A DNA stretch of 64,000 nt from DASQFI01 sp035633215 (GTDB lineage: Bacteria > Acidobacteriota > Vicinamibacteria > Vicinamibacterales > SCN-69-37): the NCBI GenBank assembly GCA_035633215.1, contig DASQFI010000054.1, forward strand, positions 1 through 64,000, read 5' to 3'. The notes under the pieces were generated by a model. That model was not told the DNA's origin and searched no databases. It saw nothing but the letters and a program-made list of their open reading frames with translations. Made by a program: the position numbers and the translations under genes. Positions 42,002 through 50,250 of the stretch are shown here, in pieces. How positions within the stretch are numbered: the stretch's first letter is position 1; each line of letters begins with the position of its first letter.

Positions 42002-43579
42002 CTACCGCCGCTTCCACCACACTCGCAATGCCGTCGCGAATAGCAAGCCAGGGACGATCGCCAGCGTGAGCCAGCTGATCCGCGTGCTCTGCGCCTCGGT
42101 CAGCGTGATCGGCCGGCTGTCCGGATCGCGCGGCCGGATCGCGATCAGGTTCTCCTGCTGCGCGAGCCAGTTCGCGATGTTGAGACCGAGGTCGCGGTTG
42201 CCCGGGATGTTGATCGCGCGGTTCGACACGAAGTCGCTGTCGCCGACGACGACGACACGAGTCTCCGGCTTCGGGGCGTCAGGCGTGGCCGGAGCCGGCG
42301 CCTCCGCAGCGGGCGCCGAGACCGCCGCGACGATCGTAATCGGGCCCGTCTTGTCGCCCTTGTCGAGATCCCGGTTCGGCTTCCCGGTCGTGAAGAGGCC
42401 TTTGATGTCGGTTTCCGCCCAGCTGCGTGGATCCGTCTCGATGACTTTTTGAGGGAACTTTCCGTCGGTGCCGCCTTCGACCGGCGTGACCGACCGGGCG
42501 AACGGAAATCCCGTCAGCAGCCGGAATCCCTCGGTGATCGGATGCTGGACCGGAATGCCCAGCGGGACCGAGGCGTCGGTGCCCATCAACTGCTTGCCCA
42601 TGCCGCTCGCATCGACGACGATGTCGTTGCCGACGATAAAGCCCCACTCCTTGGCGAGGGCGATGAGCTGCGTCGGCTCAGCGGTCGCCGCCTTGTCCGG
42701 CGGATCGATCATCAACCACAGCTTGCCGGAGCGCTTGAGGAACGCGCGAACCGCGTCGAGCTCGGGCGGAAAGAAGTCCGTCTTGGGGCCGGCGACGACG
42801 AGGACCGTGGCGTCATCGGGAACCTTGCCTTCCTGGGCCAGCGTGACTTTCGCGATCTCGAAGTTCTCGCTCTTGAGCGACGACTCGATCCCGCTGTACC
42901 CCTCTGGCTCGGACGCCGACGGATCGTGCTCGCCGTGCCCCTGGACGAAATAGATCTTCTTGGCCTTGCCTTCGAGGACCTTTTTCAGCGCGTTGGTCAG
43001 TCCCTGCTCGTCGGTCGACGTCGTCCGCTCGATCCGGGCGTCGTACTCGAAGACGACGGTGCCGTACGCCTGGACCTCGTACTGCTTGGCCTTGAACGGC
43101 TCCTTGTCGGCGTCGATGTACTCGATCTTCACCTGGTTCGAGTGGTACGCGTACTCGCCGAGCTGGTCGCGGTACCGCTGGAGATCGAACGTCGGGTCGC
43201 TTTTGTAGAACAGTCGGATGACGACCGGTTTCTGCAGCGTTCGGAGGATCTGTTTGGTCTGATCCGAGAGCGAGTACTGCTTCGACGCCGTCAGGTCCCA
43301 GCGTTTGTTCTGCCGCGCCGAGATCCAGTTGATGCCGGCCAGGATCGCGAGCACGAGCAGGACACTGCCCGCGCTCACCGATCCGTACTTCACGCCTCGC
43401 ACCTTGAAGGAGCGGACGATGTCGCGCCACTGGCTGAGCGTGTAGAGCGCGGTCACGACGAGACCGGCCAGCGCGAGCTTCGGGTGAATGTTGAGATCGG
43501 GCCGCGTGATGCGCAGCGCGAGCGCCGTCACGACGAGGACGACGCCGACCCAGCCGAGAAGTCCCAGGATCCGTTTCAC
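42002..43579 (-). CDS. GldG-like ABC-associated protein
   Basis: 525 residues from GTG 43579, which overlaps the permease stop (TAGTG). Two or three N-terminal membrane segments (about 4-22, 31-47, 70-88) are followed by RWDLTASKQYSLSDQTKQIL, the GldG/intraflagellar-transport-like signature. KIYFVQGHGEHDP and VLVVAGPKTDFFPPELDAV come next, then a C-terminal membrane segment before WWKRR. In Bacteroidetes GldG works with GldA and GldF in gliding. Here the same trio is more likely a general ABC-2 envelope system. Confidence 0.87.
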   Translation of the reverse strand: MKRILGLLGWVGVVLVVTALALRITRPDLNIHPKLALAGLVVTALYTLSQWRDIVRSFKVRGVKYGSVSAGSVLLVLAILAGINWISARQNKRWDLTASKQYSLSDQTKQILRTLQKPVVIRLFYKSDPTFDLQRYRDQLGEYAYHSNQVKIEYIDADKEPFKAKQYEVQAYGTVVFEYDARIERTTSTDEQGLTNALKKVLEGKAKKIYFVQGHGEHDPSASEPEGYSGIESSLKSENFEIAKVTLAQEGKVPDDATVLVVAGPKTDFFPPELDAVRAFLKRSGKLWLMIDPPDKAATAEPTQLIALAKEWGFIVGNDIVVDASGMGKQLMGTDASVPLGIPVQHPITEGFRLLTGFPFARSVTPVEGGTDGKFPQKVIETDPRSWAETDIKGLFTTGKPNRDLDKGDKTGPITIVAAVSAPAAEAPAPATPDAPKPETRVVVVGDSDFVSNRAINIPGNRDLGLNIANWLAQQENLIAIRPRDPDSRPITLTEAQSTRISWLTLAIVPGLLFATALRVWWKRR

Positions 43580-44358
43580 TAGCCCCTCCACCGCTCGGTA
43601 TCCAGCGACTTCACCGTGAGGAACAGCCAGAACGTGATGAAGCTCAGGTAGAAGATGACGTGCTTCGTGTCGATGACGCCCTTGCCGAAATCGTCGAAAT
43701 GCTGCGTGATCGAGAGGTACGACAGGATCGCCGACCACGTGGGCCCGGCGCCGTCGGCGAACCAGCCGACAATCCAGAACGTCAGCAGCACGACGAACGT
43801 CGCGACGCCCGCCGTCATCTGGTTCTTCGTCGTGCTCGAGAAGAACAGCCCGGCGGCGATGAACCCGCTGCCCTGCAGGGCCAGTCCGACGTAGCCGGCG
43901 ATGAGCGGCCGCCATTCCGGCTGCCCGTAGCTGAAGAGCACGCCGATGTGGATGAGCGTCACCGCCACGAGCGCGAGGTACAGGCACACCGCGCCCAGGA
44001 ACTTGCCGAAAATGATCTCGAAGTCGGTGAGCGGCGACGTGAGAAGCAGCTCCACCGTGCCCGAGCGCTTCTCCTCGGCGTACGTCCGCATCGTGACCAT
44101 TGGCAGGATGAACAGGACCAGCACGCTCGCGTTGGCGAGCACGCCGCGAATCAGGTGCTGGTTGACGTTGAGGTTAGGCGCGGCGCCGCCGAACTGCGAC
44201 TGCATGCTCTGCGCGACGAACGCGTTCAAATGCGCCGTGAAGAACACGCCGAAAATGAGCGCGAAGAGTCCCATCATCACCCAGGCCACGGGCGAGGCGA
44301 AGTAGCCGCGAAGCTCCTTGAGGGCAATCGCCCAGACGTTCCGGAGCGTGTTAGCCAT
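43579..44358 (-). CDS. ABC-2 type permease (GldF-like)
   Basis: 259 residues with six membrane segments, typical of ABC-2 permeases: NVWAIALKELRGYFASPVAW, LVLFILPMVTMRTYAEEKRSGT with the conserved amphipathic RTYAEEKRSGTVELLLTSPL region, and four more. It overlaps the ATPase gene by 8 bases and GldG by one. The three make a transporter of unknown substrate, with the ATPase as motor and GldG as the extracytoplasmic partner. Confidence 0.9.
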   Translation of the reverse strand: MANTLRNVWAIALKELRGYFASPVAWVMMGLFALIFGVFFTAHLNAFVAQSMQSQFGGAAPNLNVNQHLIRGVLANASVLVLFILPMVTMRTYAEEKRSGTVELLLTSPLTDFEIIFGKFLGAVCLYLALVAVTLIHIGVLFSYGQPEWRPLIAGYVGLALQGSGFIAAGLFFSSTTKNQMTAGVATFVVLLTFWIVGWFADGAGPTWSAILSYLSITQHFDDFGKGVIDTKHVIFYLSFITFWLFLTVKSLDTERWRG

Positions 44359-45349
44359 GCGTCGCCTCCTGAGCCTGCGGCGTCTCGGCCGGCGGCGGCA
44401 CGTCTCCCTGCGCCGCTTCTTCCGTGGTGAGCTGCAGGAAGATCTCTTCGAGACTCATCCGCATCGGCCGCAGTTCCAGCAGCCCCCAGCCGTTGTTCAC
44501 GACCGTCCGCGCGACTTCCCGGCGGATGTCGCGGTTGGACTCCGACTCGATCTCGTAGCCGACGAAGCGCTCGTGTCGATCGGCGACCGAGACTTTCGTC
44601 ACGCCCGGGATGCCCGCGAGGGCATCGACGGCTTCGCCGTTGGCTTCGACCTGCACGTAGAGCGTCGCGGCGCCCTTCAGCTGATGCGTCAGGTTGTCCG
44701 GTGTGTCCACCGCCACGACGCGCCCTTTGTTGATGATGATGACGCGCTGGCACGTGTGCGCCACCTCGGGCAGGATGTGCGTGCTCAGTACGATCGTGTG
44801 GCTTCCGCCCAGTCCGCGAATAAGGTCGCGCGTCTCGATGATCTGCTTCGGGTCGAGTCCGGCTGTCGGTTCGTCGAGGATCAGCACTTCGGGATCGTGA
44901 ATCAGCGCCTGCGCGAGGCCGACCCGTTGGCGGTAGCCCTTCGACAGCTTGCCGCAGTGCCGATTGGCCATGTCATCCACGCGCACCTTTTTCATCGCGT
45001 GATCGACCCGCATCGCGCGATCCGCTTTGCTGACCTTGCCGAGCTTGATGCGCGCGACGAAGGTCAGGTACTCGCGCACGGTCATGTCGGGGTAAAGCGG
45101 CGGCGTTTCGGGGAGATAGCCGATGCGCTTCTTGGCCTCGATCGGATGCGTGAAGACGTCGAACCCGGCGACGACAGCCTTGCCGTCGGTCGGCGGCATG
45201 TAGCCCGTCAGCACCCGCATCGTCGTCGTCTTGCCGGCGCCGTTCGGACCGAGAAACCCGAGAATCTCGCCTTTCTCGACGCGGAAGGTGACGTCATCAA
45301 CTGCAGTGAAAGGACCGTAGCGCTTCGTGAGGTGATCAACCTCGATCAT
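44351..45349 (-). CDS. ABC transporter ATP-binding protein (GldA-like)
   Basis: 332 residues. Walker A is GPNGAGKTTTMR near residue 35, the Q-loop region is GYLPETPPLYPDMTVREYL, the signature is LSKGYRQRVGLAQAL, and Walker B is VLILDEPTAGLDP. A C-terminal domain of about 110 residues (VAVDTPDNLTHQLKG onward) is usual for this family. It starts the minus-strand operon that runs through the permease, GldG, DUF4340 and dacB. A copy of the palindromic element lies 101 bases upstream of its start. Confidence 0.93.
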   Translation of the reverse strand: MIEVDHLTKRYGPFTAVDDVTFRVEKGEILGFLGPNGAGKTTTMRVLTGYMPPTDGKAVVAGFDVFTHPIEAKKRIGYLPETPPLYPDMTVREYLTFVARIKLGKVSKADRAMRVDHAMKKVRVDDMANRHCGKLSKGYRQRVGLAQALIHDPEVLILDEPTAGLDPKQIIETRDLIRGLGGSHTIVLSTHILPEVAHTCQRVIIINKGRVVAVDTPDNLTHQLKGAATLYVQVEANGEAVDALAGIPGVTKVSVADRHERFVGYEIESESNRDIRREVARTVVNNGWGLLELRPMRMSLEEIFLQLTTEEAAQGDVPPPAETPQAQEATHG

Positions 45350-45449
45350 TCCGTGCTCCGTTGAACGCTGGGGGTCGTGGTCTGGTCAGGGTCTGGTACG
45401 GGTCGCGCTTCCCGGACCTGACCTCTCGGAGTGAATTCCCACGCCGAGA

Positions 45450-45544
45450 GCCGTTCTCTCTTCCGCCAAGTGTCAAACCGCTCGAATCGCGGACAGATAG
45501 GCCGAATTCTGCCCGGCTGGCCGCCACAGGAAAGAGAGAACGGC
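45450..45544. mobile_element. 95-bp palindromic element, copy B
   Basis: Starts GCCGTTCTCTCTTCC and ends GGAAAGAGAGAACGGC, an inverted repeat of about 15 bases with one mismatch-free core. The interior keeps TCGCGGACAGATAGGCCGAATT, matching copy D around CGCGAGACATTCGGCCGAATT. It is flanked by CGAGA on the left and TCGAG on the right, as are copies C and D. It lies in the 309-base spacer between the divergent ABC ATPase and repressor genes; the rest of that spacer holds GTCAGGGTCTGGTACGGGTC and the repressor promoter. Confidence 0.85.
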
Positions 45545-45622
45545 TCGAGCGAACAAGAATCGTAATTTTTCTAGAAAAGACGTGTCAATGACCTTGGGTG
45601 CCTTTTGGGGTCCCGGGAGGCC

Positions 45623-45650
45623 TTGACATATGAACACTTGCTCATATATT
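45623..45650 (+). promoter_or_regulatory. Promoter and operator of the metal repressor
   Basis: TTGACA (45623-45628), a 16-base spacer and TATATT (45645-45650) make a good sigma-70-type promoter. The spacer contains ATGAACACTTGCTCAT, an imperfect dyad like the SmtB/ArsR operators that overlap the promoters they repress. The -10 box ends only eight bases before the ATG at 45659, so the transcript would be leaderless or nearly so. Confidence 0.7.
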
Positions 45651-45658
45651 CATAGATC

Positions 45659-46225
45659 ATGACACCAGTCAAACCCGCCGTCAGGCCTGAGCCCGATACC
45701 GATCTGACGTGCGAGGCGCCCCATGAGGCGGACGCCGTCGCGCTCGAGCGGATCATGGTCTCACTGTTGGATCACCGCACGGTTGAGGCGGTTTCAGACG
45801 TCTTCAAATTGCTTGGCGATCCGACCCGGGTACGCCTCGTTGATGCCTTGACCCACGGGGAGCGATGCGTATGCGATCTCGCCACGCTGGTCGGCATGAC
45901 CGAGTCGGCGGTCTCCCACCAACTGCGTCTCTTGCGCGCCGCCCGGCTCGTGCGTGTTCGCCGGTCCGGTCGGCTGGCGTACTACTCGCTCGACGACCAT
46001 CACGTCGTCGGGCTCCTTCACGACACCCGCAAGCACGTGCAGGAGCCTTCGGGCGAGGAGAGCGAGTCTGCGAGCGCCGCAGCCCGGGCGAGCGGGGGTG
46101 GGGCCCCGCGAGCGCTGAAAGAAGGTCCGGGCGAGGAGAGCGAGTCTGCGAGCGCCGCAGCCCGGGCGAGCGGGGGTGGGGCCCCGCGAGCGCTGAAAGA
46201 AGGTCCGGGCGAGGTCCGTTCGTGA
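45659..46225 (+). CDS. SmtB/CadC-type metal-sensing repressor
   Basis: 188 residues. The winged-helix core is VFKLLGDPTRVRLVDALTHG through MTESAVSHQLRLLRAARLVRVRRSGRLAYYSL. Both known metal sites appear: an N-terminal Cys (DLTCEAPHEAD) plus CVC in GERCVCDLA, as in CadC-type sites, and DDHHVVGLLHDTRKHVQE, the alpha-5 zinc site of SmtB. This predicts sensing of Zn, Cd or Pb. The last 58 residues are two copies of a 26-residue unit, not a normal part of the family. Its stop overlaps the ATPase start (GTGA), so it should control that exporter. Confidence 0.9.
   Translation: MTPVKPAVRPEPDTDLTCEAPHEADAVALERIMVSLLDHRTVEAVSDVFKLLGDPTRVRLVDALTHGERCVCDLATLVGMTESAVSHQLRLLRAARLVRVRRSGRLAYYSLDDHHVVGLLHDTRKHVQEPSGEESESASAAARASGGGAPRALKEGPGEESESASAAARASGGGAPRALKEGPGEVRS
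46051..46206 (+). repeat. Two tandem 78-bp units at the repressor C-terminus
   Basis: 46051-46128 and 46129-46206 are identical or nearly so, with a further partial unit (GGGCGAGG) after them. Each encodes 26 residues rich in Ser, Ala, Gly and Glu (GEESESASAAARASGGGAPR plus ALKEGP). The frame is kept because 78 is a multiple of three. A recent duplication, since the copies have not diverged. Confidence 0.9.
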
Positions 46226-48183
46226 GCGAGGACTGCTGCGCTCCGCACCGGCCGATCGCCCCGGCTGCCGGCGACACGCACCGCCGGAGCTCTCACTCTG
46301 CCTGGGGCCTCGTCCGGGAGCACGGTCGCATCCTGATCGGCGGGGCGGCCATTGCCGCCGGCGCCGCGGCGGCCTGGGCCGGCTTTGGGCCGGTCAGTCT
46401 GGCGCTGTATCTCGTGGCCATTGCGATTTCGATCGGCACGCCGGCCCGACGCGCGTGGCGCTCGATAAGAGGTCGCGCGCTCGACATCAATGTCTTGATG
46501 GTGATCGCGGTCGCGGGAGCGGCCGCGCTTGGCGACTGGATTGAAGCGGCCGCTGTCGTGTGGCTGTTTGCGGTGGCGCAGGCGCTCGAAGCGCGCAGTC
46601 TCGACCGCGCCCGTCGCGCCATTCGCACGTTGATGCAACTGGCACCTGAAGTCGCCATCGTCCGGCGCGACGGCCTGGACCGGGAAGTGCCCGTTGCGGA
46701 TGTCCACGTCTCCGATGTCGTCGTCGTCCGGCCGGGTCAGCGCGTGCCGGTTGACGGCATCGTCCTCACTGGCGAATCGGCCGTGAACCAGGCACCGGTG
46801 ACGGGGGAATCCTGGCCCGCCGAGAAGACCGCGGGCGACACGGTGTTCGCCGGAAGCATCAACGGCAACGGCGCGCTCGAGATCGAGGTCGCCCGGCCCG
46901 CGTCCGACAGCACCATCGCGCGAATTGTCCGGCTCGTGGAGCAGGCGCAGCGCGAGCGCGCGCCGGTGCAGCAGTTCGTCGATCGGTTTGCGCGCCTTTA
47001 CACGCCGGCTGTTGTCGCCCTGGCCGTCTTGCTGGCGGTGGTCCCGCCGTTGGCCGTTGCCGGTGCGGAAGGCTGGAGCCACGCGTTCGGCATCTGGAGC
47101 TACCGCGCGCTGGCGTTACTGGTCGTGGCGTGCCCCTGCGCCCTGGTGATCTCGACACCCGTGTCGATCGTCTCGGCGCTGACGGCGGCCGCTCGGCATG
47201 GCGTGCTCATCAAGGGCGGCTCGCATCTCGAACGCCTCGCGTCCGTCCGGTGTCTCGCCTTCGACAAGACGGGGACTCTAACCCACAACCGCGTCACGGT
47301 GACGGATGTGCTCGGGGTCGAGGGAGTCTCGACGAGTGGAGTGCTGGCCGTCGCGGCGGCCCTCGAGTCGCGGTCCGAGCATCCGATCGGCCGCGCGATC
47401 GTCGATCGCGCGCGGATGGCGGGCGTCGTCGTCGCACCCGGTCTGGCGTTCCGCGCGCTCCCCGGTCTCGGCGCGGAAGCGACGGTCGCGGCTGCGCCGG
47501 CGATCATCGGCAGCCATCGTCTGTTCGAGGAGCGCCGGCTCTGCACGCCGTCGCTCCACGCGCGTATCGAGGAAGTCGAGGAACGCGGCGCGACGCCGGT
47601 GCTCGTCAGCCACGCCGGCGCCGCGCTCGGGGTGATCGGGCTCGCCGACCGCCCGCGCGATGCCGGTCGGGAGGTCGTGGCCGATCTTCGCCTGGAGGGT
47701 GTCGATCGCGTCGTCCTGCTCACGGGCGACGCCCGGACGAGCGCCGATACCGTGCGGCGCGGCGCCGGTCTGGACGAAGCCCACGCCGGGCTCCTGCCCG
47801 GCGACAAGGCTCGCGCGCTCGCAAAACTGCGGGAAACTTACGGGCCAGTCGCGATGGTGGGCGACGGCGTGAACGACGCGCCGGCACTGGCCGCCGCCGA
47901 CGTCGGCATCGCGATGGGCGCGGCCGGAAGCGACGTCGCGCTCGAAACCGCCGACGTCGTACTCATGTCAGACGATCTCACCAAGTTGCCGTACGCGCTT
48001 CGGCTGAGCCGGGCGACGCTCCGGAACATCCGGACGAATCTCACGATCGCGCTCACGCTCAAGATCGCGTTCGTGGCGATGGCGGCGGCGGGAGTGGCGA
48101 CGCTCTGGATGGCGATCCTTGCGGACACCGGAGCGTCCCTGATCGTGACGGCGAACAGTCTCAGGCTGTTGAGACAGCGGTAG
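46222..48183 (+). CDS. P1B-type Zn/Cd/Pb-exporting ATPase
   Basis: 653 residues from GTG 46222. The N-terminus has a CC pair (EDCCAPH) instead of a full heavy-metal-binding domain. Membrane CPC is in VACPCALVIS, the phosphorylation site is FDKTGTLT, the nucleotide site HP is in SEHPIG, the hinge is GDGVNDAPAL. The last membrane pair has LKIAF and LADTGASLIV, whose Lys and Asp indicate the P1B-2 (Zn/Cd/Pb) subgroup. Translationally coupled to its presumed repressor upstream. It pumps metal out of the cytoplasm. Confidence 0.95.
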   Translation: MSEDCCAPHRPIAPAAGDTHRRSSHSAWGLVREHGRILIGGAAIAAGAAAAWAGFGPVSLALYLVAIAISIGTPARRAWRSIRGRALDINVLMVIAVAGAAALGDWIEAAAVVWLFAVAQALEARSLDRARRAIRTLMQLAPEVAIVRRDGLDREVPVADVHVSDVVVVRPGQRVPVDGIVLTGESAVNQAPVTGESWPAEKTAGDTVFAGSINGNGALEIEVARPASDSTIARIVRLVEQAQRERAPVQQFVDRFARLYTPAVVALAVLLAVVPPLAVAGAEGWSHAFGIWSYRALALLVVACPCALVISTPVSIVSALTAAARHGVLIKGGSHLERLASVRCLAFDKTGTLTHNRVTVTDVLGVEGVSTSGVLAVAAALESRSEHPIGRAIVDRARMAGVVVAPGLAFRALPGLGAEATVAAAPAIIGSHRLFEERRLCTPSLHARIEEVEERGATPVLVSHAGAALGVIGLADRPRDAGREVVADLRLEGVDRVVLLTGDARTSADTVRRGAGLDEAHAGLLPGDKARALAKLRETYGPVAMVGDGVNDAPALAAADVGIAMGAAGSDVALETADVVLMSDDLTKLPYALRLSRATLRNIRTNLTIALTLKIAFVAMAAAGVATLWMAILADTGASLIVTANSLRLLRQR

Positions 48184-48235
48184 GGCGGGGCTTCAGCCCC
48201 GCCGCTGGCGCCGGCCCTAAAGGGCCGGCCTACAT
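48183..48235. repeat. GTAGG...CCTAC palindromic repeat after the ATPase
   Basis: GGTAGGGCGGGGCTTCAGCCCCGCC and GCCGGCCCTAAAGGGCCGGCCTAC are two GC hairpins back to back inside GTAGG...CCTAC ends. It begins at the ATPase stop and ends about eight bases before the stop of the convergent REC-PilZ gene. The end motif is shared with 7290-7345, and its position between convergent genes suggests transcription termination. Confidence 0.75.
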
Positions 48236-48242
48236 CCGACGT

Positions 48243-48926
48243 CTATCGATGCCCATCCACGAACGCATCCACCGCATCCTGATCCGGGGCTGAGATGCGA
48301 TCGAACTGCACTCCCATTCCCACTTTTCGATCGCTCCAGGCCACGCGTCCCACTGCGTCGATGTCGGCCTGGCCTTCCGGCAGCCTGAACTTCACCTGAA
48401 TCGTCGTCCCCGGTGGGAACGGGTTCATCGTGCGAATCGCGAGGCCGCCCTTGCCGACGTCGAGTGTCACCGCGCCCGCAATCGTTTGGCCGGCCCGGTA
48501 CGAGACGGGCACGCCGAGCGCAATTCTCGGGCTCGCGCGGCGGTTGAAGCTGTCGGGAAACAGGTGCGGCGCCAGAGCCGGCAGGATTTGGGTCGTCGCC
48601 GCGTGCTCATTGATGTAACCGGCGATGTTCATTGCCGACAGTTGCGCGACCTGCGCCGCCGATCCGACGGTACCCGAAAAAATCACGACCGGCAGCGGTC
48701 GTCCGGACGATTGACGCAGCGCGCGAACGAAGGTCACGCCGTCCGGGGCGAGGCCGAGATCGACCAGCGCGAGGCTCACGGGCCGCGCGACGTCCGTGGC
48801 CGCCGCGCGCGCCGCGGCATCCGTGTCCGCCATCACGTACGCATGACGGGCATCGGCCAGCGCCGCCGCAAATCGCTCGCGGACGACAGCGAAGCGATGG
48901 GCGACGAGAATCGTCTTGACAGACAT
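48243..48926 (-). CDS. Receiver-like and PilZ domain protein
   Basis: 227 residues from ATG 48926. The N-terminal 120 residues have a receiver fold (TILVAHRFAVVRERFAAAL, SLALVDLGLAPDGVTF, LPVVIFSGT, AGYINEHA). The usual acidic pair is replaced by AH, and the conserved lysine is missing, so it may not be phosphorylated. The C-terminal PilZ domain has RRASPR and DVGKGGLAI, the cyclic-di-GMP-binding motifs. It is probably a c-di-GMP effector for a surface or motility behaviour not identified here. Divergent from the LysW-like gene. Confidence 0.8.
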   Translation of the reverse strand: MSVKTILVAHRFAVVRERFAAALADARHAYVMADTDAAARAAATDVARPVSLALVDLGLAPDGVTFVRALRQSSGRPLPVVIFSGTVGSAAQVAQLSAMNIAGYINEHAATTQILPALAPHLFPDSFNRRASPRIALGVPVSYRAGQTIAGAVTLDVGKGGLAIRTMNPFPPGTTIQVKFRLPEGQADIDAVGRVAWSDRKVGMGVQFDRISAPDQDAVDAFVDGHR

Positions 48927-48941
48927 GGGGGCCAGCGTCGC

Positions 48942-48947
48942 TATAAT
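48942..48947 (+). promoter_or_regulatory. -10 box of the LysW-like/LarE operon
   Basis: TATAAT lies 28 bases before the ATG at 48975. TTGACA at 48916-48921 is 20 bases upstream, too far for an ideal sigma-70 spacing, so another -35 may be used. GAAGGAGAG precedes the start as ribosome binding site. Confidence 0.5.
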
Positions 48948-48974
48948 CGGAATCAAGCGGACGAAGGAGAGTGT

Positions 48975-49244
48975 ATGGCCACCTGTCCTGAGTGTGACGC
49001 CGAAATCGTGATCGACGACGACGATCTGGAGGAGATGGAAGCCGGCGATCCGTGGGATTGCGATGCCTGCGGCAGCACCCTGCGGGTTTCCACTCTCGAT
49101 CCACTCGAATTCGAAGGCGACGAGGAACAGGACGAAGAAGAGGAAGAGGATCCCGAAAAAGCGGCAGAGGAGACCGAGGCCGGCGTCGACGATGATTTGG
49201 ACGAGGATGACGACGCCGAGGACAAAGAGGATTGGGACGAGTGA
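48975..49244 (+). CDS. LysW-like amino-group carrier protein
   Basis: 89 residues. CPECDAEI and CDACGST form a zinc ribbon of the LysW type. The C-terminus is very acidic and ends in KEDWDE, close to the EDWGE end of LysW. In lysine and arginine synthesis the last glutamate of LysW is joined to the substrate amino group. No LysX, LysZ, LysY or LysJ is near. About 30 acidic residues precede the motif, more than usual. It overlaps the LarE gene (GTGA). The fold call is good; the substrate is unknown. Confidence 0.7.
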   Translation: MATCPECDAEIVIDDDDLEEMEAGDPWDCDACGSTLRVSTLDPLEFEGDEEQDEEEEEDPEKAAEETEAGVDDDLDEDDDAEDKEDWDE

Positions 49245-50089
49245 CGGTCGCAGAGACGCGCATCCCGCTATCGGATCTCCAGGCACGGGCCGCCGCGCTC
49301 GATCTTCGCCTGCGCGCGCTGCCCTCGCTGGTGGTGGCCTACAGCGGCGGAGTCGATTCGGCCTTTCTGGCCCTGGCCGCGACGCGGGTACTCGGTCCGC
49401 GAGCGCTCTGCGTGACCGCTGACAGCGCCAGCTATCCCGCGCATCACCGCCGGATGGCGGAGCAGGTCGCCAGCCAGTTCGCCTTTCGTCACGAGATCAT
49501 TCACACGCAGGAGCTTTCGCGGCCCGAGTACCGCGCGAACGATACCGATCGCTGCTACCACTGCAAGCACGAGCTCTACACCGAGCTCAGCGGACTGGCG
49601 CGCGCCCGCGGCTTTGCGGCCGTGGCCGACGGCAACAACGCCGACGACCGCGGTGACTATCGGCCGGGCCGCCGCGCCGCGCGCGAGTTCGGCGTCATCA
49701 GCCCGCTCGATGAGGCTGGATTGACCAAAGCCGACATCCGCGCGCTCTCGCGGGAGGCCGGGCTGCCGTGCTGGGACGAGCCGGCTTCCGCCTGCCTGTC
49801 GTCACGCGTGCCGTATCACTCGGAAGTCACCGAAGCCAAGCTCCAGGCCATCGAGCGCGCCGAAGAGATCGTCCGCTCGCTCGGATTTCGTGTCGTGCGG
49901 GTCCGCCACCATGGAGACGTCGCCCGGCTCGAGCTGGGGCGCGAGGAACTGGCCCGGCTGCTCGACCCCGCCATTTCCGACGCCATCGACCGTCAGCTCC
50001 GCGCGCTCGGATTCCGCTACGTGGCCGTGGACCTGAAAGGCTATCGCCTCGGCAGCCTCAACGAAGGATTGACGCTGAAGGTGGTCTAG
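49241..50089 (+). CDS. larE: LarE-family ATP-dependent sacrificial sulfur transferase
   Basis: 282 residues from GTG 49241, overlapping the LysW-like stop. LVVAYSGGVDSAFLALAA is the PP-loop. TDRCYHCKHELY, VADGNNADD, the DYRPGRRAA segment and CWDEPASACLSSRVPYHSEV match LarE, which donates its cysteine sulfur to build the nickel-pincer cofactor. LarB and LarC are not nearby. Coupling to a LysW-like carrier is not part of the known lar system, so the sulfur acceptor could be something else. Confidence 0.85.
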   Translation: MTVAETRIPLSDLQARAAALDLRLRALPSLVVAYSGGVDSAFLALAATRVLGPRALCVTADSASYPAHHRRMAEQVASQFAFRHEIIHTQELSRPEYRANDTDRCYHCKHELYTELSGLARARGFAAVADGNNADDRGDYRPGRRAAREFGVISPLDEAGLTKADIRALSREAGLPCWDEPASACLSSRVPYHSEVTEAKLQAIERAEEIVRSLGFRVVRVRHHGDVARLELGREELARLLDPAISDAIDRQLRALGFRYVAVDLKGYRLGSLNEGLTLKVV

Positions 50090-50100
50090 AGACCTGCATT

Positions 50101-50250
50101 TATCGATCGCTCTATTGATCGATCGATCTATTTGAGATCATCTGCGCGGGGAATCCGCTGCAGGACGGCTTGATCCTGCCGGCGCGAACCGCGAACCCTG
50201 ACAAGAATGGTTTTCAATAGATCGATAGATCGATCGATCAATCTCAAAAT
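50101..50250. repeat. Inverted GATCGATC-rich arms before a membrane protein
   Basis: CTATTGATCGATCGATCTAT with TTTGAGAT after it (50112-50138) faces ATAGATCGATCGATCAATCTCAAA (50225-50248), about 85 bases apart. The same GATCGAT units occur at 25376-25497. The right arm ends at the ATG of the following gene. Confidence 0.75.

Noticed and set aside
48916..48947. TTGACA/TATAAT pair as a full promoter for the LysW-like gene
   Set aside because: The 20-base spacing is too long for a normal sigma-70 site; only the -10 box is reported.
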